DNA of 7,280 bases from an uncultured Solobacterium sp. (GTDB taxonomy: Bacteria > Bacillota_I > Bacilli_A > Erysipelotrichales > Erysipelotrichaceae): positions 1 through 7,280 of the forward strand of contig CALEMV010000112.1 of the NCBI GenBank assembly GCA_937910655.1, written 5' to 3'. Positions 1-4,861 of the stretch are shown here, piece by piece (position 1 is the first letter of the stretch; each line of letters starts with the position of its first letter). The translations under genes and the position numbers were made by a program. The notes beneath the pieces are model-generated. The model was not told where the DNA came from and ran no database searches. It saw only the letters and a list, made by a program, of their open reading frames with translations.

Positions 1-316
1 GATACACGATGAGCGATATTTAACAAAAATGGTTGGTGGCATTATGGATTTCTTTGCGATATATGGCCGCCAACATCATCGCACAAGGCATACGATTTTT
101 GATTTGGCAGTAACCGAATACTTACTACATCCAGAAATTTTTGAAGGTGAAAATTGTGATTGTGATATTATCCTCTCTGGCGAAGAAACACGAGGACAAA
201 CAGTATTTATAACAAACCAGAATAGTAAAATACTTGTCTTAAAACATGCAGATACGAATCAATTTGAACAACAAATTATTTCCGATATCAATTACTTAGC
301 AAACAAAATAATCTAA
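1..316 (+). CDS. Nucleoside hydrolase family protein, C-terminal part (5' end outside window)
   Basis: The reading frame is open from base 2 to the stop at 314-316 with no start required inside the window, so this is the last ~104 residues of a longer protein (family members are usually ~300-330 aa). The internal ATG at 29 is probably not the start. The segment resembles the C-terminus of inosine/uridine-preferring nucleoside hydrolases, which cleave the N-glycosidic bond of ribonucleosides to base plus ribose in the cytoplasm. The visible pattern is an FD-x(6)-YLLHPEIF block, then a GEETRGQTVF block (compare the family's G-x-TRG-x-T), then a final amphipathic segment (ADTNQFEQQI) like the family's closing helix. 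In typical members the first block starts with HD, where His is a catalytic or leaving-group residue and Asp binds Ca2+. Here Asp is kept but His is Phe (codon 98-100). Family placement is by motif memory only; substrate is unknown. It converges on the histidine kinase gene and ends at a shared hairpin. Confidence 0.7.
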   Translation, partial: IHDERYLTKMVGGIMDFFAIYGRQHHRTRHTIFDLAVTEYLLHPEIFEGENCDCDIILSGEETRGQTVFITNQNSKILVLKHADTNQFEQQIISDINYLANKII

Positions 317-356
317 AAAGGTCATGTACCTCTCATTATGAAGTACATGACTTTTT
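315..356. terminator. Bidirectional intrinsic terminator between nucleoside hydrolase and histidine kinase genes
   Basis: A perfect 9-bp stem (GTCATGTAC at 321-329 with GTACATGAC at 343-351) has a ~13-nt loop. It is flanked by an A-run at 315-319 and a T-run at 352-356, which extend the stem with A-T pairs. Read on plus it ends the nucleoside hydrolase transcript. Read on minus the A-run becomes the U-tract for the kinase transcript, whose stop codon (355-357) lies in the stem foot. Confidence 0.85.
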
Positions 357-1824
357 ATTTAACAATAGGAAACTCAAACCAAAACGTGCTACCCTCTTTA
401 AGATTACTGATAACACCATATTTGGCATTATGTAATTCAAGTATCTCTTTAACAATAGCTAAACCAATACCAGAGCCATTTGATACACGAACATGTTCCT
501 TATCAATCTTGTAATAACGGTCCCAGATTTTAGAGATATCCTCCTTTGCAATACCTTCTCCAAAATCTTGTATTTCTACACGTACCTTATCACGCTCTAT
601 TATTTCACGAACAATGATATGTTTCTTATCACCACTATAGTTAATCGCGTTTGTCATGAAGTTGTTAAATACTTGTTCAATACGTTTGATATCTGCGTTG
701 ATGATTGCTTCTGCTGATAACTCTGTATCGATTGTAAATCCCTCTTGCATATGATAGACATCATATTTTTGTAGCTGTGTATATAGAACTTTTGTTAAAT
801 CGAAATTTTCTTTTTCTAGTTGAATCTTTTCTTCCTGTAATTTTGATAAATCTAACAAGTCATTTACGAGTGCCGTTAACCGTTTCGATTCATCAATAAT
901 AACTTGAATATTTTCATCCGTCTTCTCTTCTGGAAGATCTTTCATCATCTCACCATAACCAGAAATCATGGTAAGTGGTGTACGAAGGTCATGGGAAACA
1001 TTCGCAATCAAATCACGCTTTGCTTTATCGGCTTTCTGAATATCTTCAGCTGCCGTTAAGAGTGTATCGTTTAACTCTTCTGCCTCACGATAATTTTGAA
1101 CTGTTATACGTTCGTACTTTCCTTCCGGTAATGTTTTCGCAGATTGATTAATTAAAATCAGTGGACGCGCAATCGTGCGATACATGATATAGGTTAATAC
1201 CAGAACAGCAACCAAGATAATTGCAGAGATATACCACATCTGCATTGACAATGTCTTCTTTGTCGTAGAAATCGGTGTGATATTACTATAAACCATAACA
1301 ATTGATTTATTACCATCGTGGTCTTTAATAATGCGTGTATAAGTAATATTACGGAAACGTTCACCATTGGTTGGTGTAATCAAGTTTGTATCTTGTACAA
1401 CCATCGACTCACCCTTATCGCTGTTTTCTGCATTTGCAATCTGCGTTAGGATTTCATTCGATGACATTTTATATAGACGACAACCTAGATTCTTGCCACC
1501 TGATTCAAGATATGTATCTTCATATGTACCTGGAAAAACATTTGATTCACGTAATACACGAATGCATGTTTCATTGGTTTCTTGGGCAATGTTGATGTAC
1601 TCTTCAATATCGTCCGCATCATCATCTTCTTTTACAACATTGACAACCGCATTCGATACATTCTCAACTGTACGTTTTTTACTTGCTTCATACATCGGCT
1701 CCAATAATAAAGCCTGGAAAATGAACACAATCGCAACAAGCACAAATGAGAACACAGAAAGATATAGACCAATCTTCCAACGTAAACTAATATTCTTTTT
1801 TCGTTTAGGCGCTAACTTTTTCAA
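355..1824 (-). CDS. Membrane sensor histidine kinase (HAMP, HisKA, HATPase_c)
   Basis: Class I sensor kinase, partner of the response regulator encoded immediately upstream; it should autophosphorylate on His and pass phosphate to that regulator. Numbering is from the TTG at 1824 (489 aa). A basic N-terminus precedes TM1 (~18-40), an extracytoplasmic sensor domain (~41-196), TM2 (~197-216) and a HAMP linker (~217-268). The HisKA H-box is NVSHDLRTPLT with phospho-acceptor His278. The ATPase domain shows the N-box (NNFMTNAINYS, Asn392), the G1 box DFGEG (420-424) and the G2 box GSGIGLA (450-456), so all catalytic boxes are intact. The sensor domain carries two cysteines (87 and 115). There is no ATG before residue ~44, so a TTG start is needed to keep TM1. 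TTG at 1836 directly abuts a GAGAGGAG element (spacing 0); TTG at 1824 has 12 nt spacing and gives MKKLAPKRKK. The gene overlaps the regulator's 3' end by 20-32 nt, implying translational coupling. The sensed signal is unknown. Confidence 0.95.
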   Translation of the reverse strand: MKKLAPKRKKNISLRWKIGLYLSVFSFVLVAIVFIFQALLLEPMYEASKKRTVENVSNAVVNVVKEDDDADDIEEYINIAQETNETCIRVLRESNVFPGTYEDTYLESGGKNLGCRLYKMSSNEILTQIANAENSDKGESMVVQDTNLITPTNGERFRNITYTRIIKDHDGNKSIVMVYSNITPISTTKKTLSMQMWYISAIILVAVLVLTYIMYRTIARPLILINQSAKTLPEGKYERITVQNYREAEELNDTLLTAAEDIQKADKAKRDLIANVSHDLRTPLTMISGYGEMMKDLPEEKTDENIQVIIDESKRLTALVNDLLDLSKLQEEKIQLEKENFDLTKVLYTQLQKYDVYHMQEGFTIDTELSAEAIINADIKRIEQVFNNFMTNAINYSGDKKHIIVREIIERDKVRVEIQDFGEGIAKEDISKIWDRYYKIDKEHVRVSNGSGIGLAIVKEILELHNAKYGVISNLKEGSTFWFEFPIVK

Positions 1825-2488
1825 AACGATAGCCAACTCCTCTCAACGTAATAATATACTTTGCATAATCACCTAGATTTTTACGCAACAGTTTGATATG
1901 TGTATCTAGTGTACGATCATCCCCAAAGAAGTCATAACCCCATACATTCTGTAATAACTGTTCACGTGTTAAGGCGATACCCATATTTTTTACTAAATAT
2001 ACTAGAAGCTCATATTCCTTTGGAGATAATTGAATACGACGATCTTCAATCGTTACAGTACGTGCGGAATAGTCAATCACCATACCATCAATCTTGAATT
2101 GTTCTAAAGCTACTACTTCAACAGGATGTACTCTCTTTAAAATGGCATGAATACGCATCATTAACTCTTTTGAAGAAAATGGTTTAACAACATAATCATC
2201 AACACCAACATCAAAACCATGAATACGATCATATTCCTCACCTAGAGCGGACAAAAGAATAAAAGGCAACTGTGGTTTTGTTTTCTTAATTTCTTTCACT
2301 GCGGAAAAGCCGTCTAAGTGAGGCATCATAATATCCATGACAACAAGATCATAGTTATTCTTTTCGCATAATTCTACTGCTTCCATTCCATCAGCAGCTT
2401 CAGCTGTTTCAAAACCTTCATGTTTTGCATATTTAATAATCAATTCGCGAATCTTCGCTTCATCATCTACAATCAAAATCTTCGTCAT
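1805..2488 (-). CDS. OmpR/PhoB-family response regulator
   Basis: A 227-residue, full-length transcription factor of the OmpR/PhoB class. The receiver domain (~1-118) has the acidic pair Asp8-Asp9, phospho-acceptor Asp52 in VMDIMMP, the switch Ser80 (ILLSA) and Lys102 in VKPF. A winged-helix C-terminal domain (~128-225) shows the typical LSPKEYELL, RTLDTHIKLLRKNL (recognition helix region) and RGVGYRF signatures. Cytoplasmic; it should bind DNA as a dimer at tandem direct repeats when phosphorylated by the kinase encoded next. The ATG start at 2486-2488 is well supported by GGAGGA 6-7 nt upstream. The gene follows mrp by 56 nt with no hairpin between them, so a mrp-regulator-kinase operon is possible. 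An 11-bp-phased repeat sits just upstream. The sequence does not let me assign it to a named system such as PhoP, ResD or WalR. Confidence 0.96.
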   Translation of the reverse strand: MTKILIVDDEAKIRELIIKYAKHEGFETAEAADGMEAVELCEKNNYDLVVMDIMMPHLDGFSAVKEIKKTKPQLPFILLSALGEEYDRIHGFDVGVDDYVVKPFSSKELMMRIHAILKRVHPVEVVALEQFKIDGMVIDYSARTVTIEDRRIQLSPKEYELLVYLVKNMGIALTREQLLQNVWGYDFFGDDRTLDTHIKLLRKNLGDYAKYIITLRGVGYRFEKVSA

Positions 2489-2493
2489 GGAAC

Positions 2494-2500
2494 ATCCTCC
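2494..2500 (-). promoter_or_regulatory. Ribosome binding site of the response regulator
   Basis: On the minus strand GGAGGAT precedes the ATG at 2488 with about 6-7 nt spacing. This strong site fixes the regulator start. Confidence 0.8.
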
Positions 2501-2524
2501 TTATGAGTATCTTAGTAAAACTGT

Positions 2525-2544
2525 GTGAACACTACGTGAATACT
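2525..2544 (-). promoter_or_regulatory. Candidate response-regulator operator: 9-bp direct repeat with 11-bp period
   Basis: GTGAACACT (2525-2533) and GTGAATACT (2536-2544) match at 8 of 9 positions and start exactly 11 bp apart, so they lie on the same face of the helix. They occupy the gap between the mrp stop codon and the regulator's ribosome binding site. OmpR/PhoB-family regulators, for example PhoP of Bacillus, bind direct repeats with about 11-bp phasing. Autoregulation is inferred; no convincing -35/-10 pair was identified in this gap. Confidence 0.4.
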
Positions 2545-3372
2545 TTAAATACTTTCAATGAATTCAGCTACAACATCTAATTCTGGAACGACTACTTCAT
2601 CGATACAACCCTTATCTGCAGCAGCTGGAATCTCAGGATTCATTGGAATCTGTGCAAGTAGTGGTAAGTGATACTTCTGTGCAACTTCGTGTGCATGTGA
2701 CTTACCAAAGACATAAATCTTTTCATCACAGTTAGGACATTGTACATATGACATATTTTCAACAAGACCCAATACCTTAATATTCATCATTGATGCCATG
2801 TTAATAGCTTTTTCAACAACCATGGATACTAAATCCTGTGGACTTGTTACTACAATAATTCCATCAAGTGGTACAGATTGGAATAATGTTAATGGAACAT
2901 CACTTGTTCCCGGAGGCATATCTACAAACATGTAATCTACTGCTTCCCATAATACTTCTGAATAGAATTGTTGCAGAATAGAAGCCACCATCGGACCACG
3001 CCAGATAACTGGTGTCTCATCCTTATCAAGCAACATATTCGATGAAATTAACTGCATTCCACTCTTTGTGATTGCTGGATAAATAGTACCCTTAAAGCCT
3101 TCTGCCTTTGATGTAACTCCAAAAGACTTGCCTTGGGATGGACCTGTGATATCGCCATCTAATACAGCTACTCTATGATTTCTCTTTTGCATCATAGATG
3201 CAAGCATCGATGTCACAAATGACTTACCTACTCCACCCTTACCTGATACAATACCGATTACTTTCTTGACGCTTGCGCCCTCATGTAATTCAAATTTCTG
3301 AATACCTTTTTTATTAGGCATACGGAAGCCATAGTCTTCCGGTGTTTTTCCTTTTGCGTTTCTTTCACTCAT
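2545..3372 (-). CDS. mrp: Mrp/NBP35-family P-loop ATPase (iron-sulfur carrier type)
   Basis: A 275-residue MinD/Mrp-type deviant-Walker ATPase (numbering from 3372). The signature SGKGGVGKS P-loop is at 43-51, followed by LDGDITGPS (71-79) and DMPPGTSD (151-158, Mrp signature). A C-terminal CPNC pair (Cys212, Cys215) in family members bridges a [4Fe-4S] cluster at the dimer interface. Known relatives act in assembly or transfer of Fe-S clusters in the cytoplasm. The N-terminal MIP18/DUF59 domain found in many bacterial Mrp proteins is absent; only a short ~30-residue lead precedes the ATPase core. Three in-frame ATGs lie at 3393, 3378 and 3372. Only 3372 has a well-spaced AAGAGGTG element (3379-3386), and the 3393 ATG would fall at or upstream of the likely transcription start, so 3372 is chosen. 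Divergent from purA; the two-component genes follow in the same direction. Confidence 0.92.
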   Translation of the reverse strand: MSERNAKGKTPEDYGFRMPNKKGIQKFELHEGASVKKVIGIVSGKGGVGKSFVTSMLASMMQKRNHRVAVLDGDITGPSQGKSFGVTSKAEGFKGTIYPAITKSGMQLISSNMLLDKDETPVIWRGPMVASILQQFYSEVLWEAVDYMFVDMPPGTSDVPLTLFQSVPLDGIIVVTSPQDLVSMVVEKAINMASMMNIKVLGLVENMSYVQCPNCDEKIYVFGKSHAHEVAQKYHLPLLAQIPMNPEIPAAADKGCIDEVVVPELDVVAEFIESI

Positions 3373-3378
3373 TTTCAT

Positions 3379-3386
3379 CACCTCTT
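3379..3386 (-). promoter_or_regulatory. Ribosome binding site that decides the Mrp start
   Basis: AAGAGGTG on the minus strand lies 6 nt before the ATG at 3372. It overlaps the coding sequence of the longer alternative starts, which have no comparable site. Confidence 0.7.
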
Positions 3387-3396
3387 TACTCATTTT

Positions 3397-3402
3397 ACTA
3401 TA
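3397..3402 (-). promoter_or_regulatory. Possible -10 element for mrp
   Basis: TATAGT on the minus strand matches the sigma-A -10 consensus at 5 of 6 positions. I see no good -35 at 16-18 bp, so this is weak. Transcription would begin near 3390, which argues against the ATG at 3393 as a start. Confidence 0.35.
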
Positions 3403-3413
3403 AACATTGATAA

Positions 3414-3431
3414 ATTTTCCCTATTTTGCCT
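3414..3431. repeat. Tandem 9-bp repeat in the mrp/purA divergent promoter region
   Basis: ATTTTCCCT (3414-3422) and ATTTTGCCT (3423-3431) are adjacent and match at 8 of 9 positions. They cover the area where the -35 regions of the two divergent promoters should lie. This may be a regulator site or chance in AT-rich DNA. Confidence 0.3.
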
Positions 3432-3456
3432 ATATTCAGGTTATATATGATATTAT
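3426..3456 (+). promoter_or_regulatory. Probable purA promoter with extended -10
   Basis: An extended -10 (TG at 3448-3449, then TATTAT at 3451-3456, 5 of 6 matches) has a weak -35 TTGCCT (3426-3431) 19 bp upstream. Transcription would start near 3463, leaving a leader of under 20 nt. That excludes a purine riboswitch, and I see no PurR-box-like pair. Confidence 0.55.
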
Positions 3457-3465
3457 TGTTGCGTT

Positions 3466-3472
3466 AAAGGAG
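3466..3472 (+). promoter_or_regulatory. Ribosome binding site of purA
   Basis: AAAGGAG lies 7 nt before the ATG at 3480, which is optimal spacing and confirms the start. Confidence 0.8.
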
Positions 3473-3479
3473 ATATATC

Positions 3480-4766
3480 ATGTCAGGATATGTAGTTGTA
3501 GGTTCCCAATGGGGCGACGAAGGAAAAGGAAAAGTCGTAGATTTATTGGGTACTAACGTCAATATGGTAGTTCGTTTCCAAGGTGGTAATAACGCAGGCC
3601 ATACCGTTGTCGTTAATAATAAAAAAATCATTTTACACTTATTACCATCAGGTATTTTAAACGCTGATGCCACATGCATTATTGGCCCTGGCGTTGTCGT
3701 TAATCTATCTGTGTTATTTAAGGAAATTGAAACATTAGAATCTCAAGGTTTTACATGTGATCACCTAAAGATTAGTGACCGTGCTCACCTCATCATGCCA
3801 TATCATGTAAAGATTGATGAACTACAAGAGTTACGAGCAGGTGCTGGTAAGATTGGAACAACAAAGAATGGTATCGGTCCATGCTATGCGGATAAATATA
3901 CACGTATTGGTATTCGTGTTTGTGATTTGCGTGATTGGGATGTATTCCAAGAAAAACTAAAGATTGTTCTTGCACAAAAGAATGAGGAAATTGTTAAACT
4001 CTTTAATTCAGAACCATTTGATTACGATGAAATGGTTGCTACATTCAAAGAGTATAGAGAACGTCTATTACCAATGATCTGTGATGCTACAGATAAAATC
4101 AACAAAGCGCTAGACGCAAAACAAGTTGTTTTATTTGAAGGTGCACAAGCGAATATGTTGGATATCAACTATGGTACATATCCATATGTTACCTCCTCAT
4201 CCCCTACAGCTGCAGGTGTATGCGAAGGCGCTGGTGTATCTCCACGTAAATTAGACCACATCATTGGTGTAACAAAGGCATACTCCACACGTGTTGGTGA
4301 AGGACCATTTGTTACTGAGTTACAAGGTGATGATGCACACGCTTTACGAGAAAAAGGTTCAGAGTATGGTGCTACAACAGGAAGACCACGTCGTGTTGGT
4401 TGGTTAGACTTACCAGTCGTACGCCAAGCAGTGCTCATAAACGGTCTAACAGAGATGGCTCTTACAAAACTAGATATCCTAACAGGCTATGAAAAGTTAC
4501 CAGTTTGCGTAGGCTATGAAATCGAAGGCAAAGAGTATGATACAGTCCCTGCTTCCCTAAAGGACTATGCAAAAGCAAAACCAGTTTACAAATACTTCGA
4601 TGGCTGGACAGAAGATATATCGAATGCTAGAACATTTGATGAGTTACCTGCTAACTGTCAAAAGTATGTACGTTTCATCGAAGAATACACAGGTACAAAG
4701 TTCTGCTTAGTATCTGTAGGACCAGATCGTAACGCAAATATCGTATTAAGAGATATTCTTAAATAG
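3480..4766 (+). CDS. purA: Adenylosuccinate synthetase
   Basis: Catalyses GTP-dependent condensation of IMP with aspartate to adenylosuccinate, the first committed step from IMP to AMP; cytoplasmic homodimer. At 428 aa it is full length (family ~425-435). Visible signatures: QWGDEGKGK (10-18, P-loop-like, catalytic Asp13), NNAGHT (37-42, catalytic His41), the IMP-binding stretch GTTKNGIGPCY (126-136) with Arg142, FEGAQ (219-223) and GTYPYVTSS (232-240). The aspartate/GTP loop is GATTGRPRR (297-305), the guanine-specificity motif is TKLD (329-332), and the C-terminal SVGPDR is at 412-417. The position equivalent to the Arg of the common TTGRGIGPAY form is Asn130 here. Start ATG at 3480 is fixed by AAAGGAG. 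The gene is monocistronic: its own promoter faces mrp and a strong hairpin follows. Its partner enzyme gene purB lies ~1.9 kb downstream on the other strand. Confidence 0.98.
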   Translation: MSGYVVVGSQWGDEGKGKVVDLLGTNVNMVVRFQGGNNAGHTVVVNNKKIILHLLPSGILNADATCIIGPGVVVNLSVLFKEIETLESQGFTCDHLKISDRAHLIMPYHVKIDELQELRAGAGKIGTTKNGIGPCYADKYTRIGIRVCDLRDWDVFQEKLKIVLAQKNEEIVKLFNSEPFDYDEMVATFKEYRERLLPMICDATDKINKALDAKQVVLFEGAQANMLDINYGTYPYVTSSSPTAAGVCEGAGVSPRKLDHIIGVTKAYSTRVGEGPFVTELQGDDAHALREKGSEYGATTGRPRRVGWLDLPVVRQAVLINGLTEMALTKLDILTGYEKLPVCVGYEIEGKEYDTVPASLKDYAKAKPVYKYFDGWTEDISNARTFDELPANCQKYVRFIEEYTGTKFCLVSVGPDRNANIVLRDILK

Positions 4767-4772
4767 TCATTG

Positions 4773-4803
4773 AATCCATATCACTTTCTGATATGGATTT
4801 TTT
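4773..4803 (+). terminator. Intrinsic terminator of purA
   Basis: A perfect 11-bp stem (4773-4783 with 4789-4799) has a 5-nt CTTTC loop and runs into six Ts at 4798-4803. It lies 6 nt after the purA stop codon. Confidence 0.9.
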
Positions 4804-4808
4804 CATAC

Positions 4809-4857
4809 AAAAAAGTCGACAGAATTTGAAGTGAACCCAATTTCTATCGACTTTTTT
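4809..4857. terminator. Long hairpin terminator downstream of the surface-protein gene
   Basis: AAAAAAGTCGA (4809-4819) pairs fully with TCGACTTTTTT (4847-4857). Inside, AGAA/TTCT and TTG/CAA pairs continue the stem with single mismatches, leaving a ~9-nt loop. On the minus strand the A-run gives the U-tract for the surface-protein transcript, whose stop is at 4862. On plus the T-run makes it a second backup terminator for purA. Confidence 0.8.
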
Positions 4858-4861
4858 AGTT

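Noticed and set aside
1367..1876. Long plus-strand open frame opposite the kinase gene.
   Set aside because: It is antisense to well-conserved kinase and regulator coding sequence, has no ribosome binding site and no recognisable protein features.
4169..4438. Minus-strand open frame inside purA.
   Set aside because: It is a shadow of the conserved purA frame, with no initiation signal or family resemblance.
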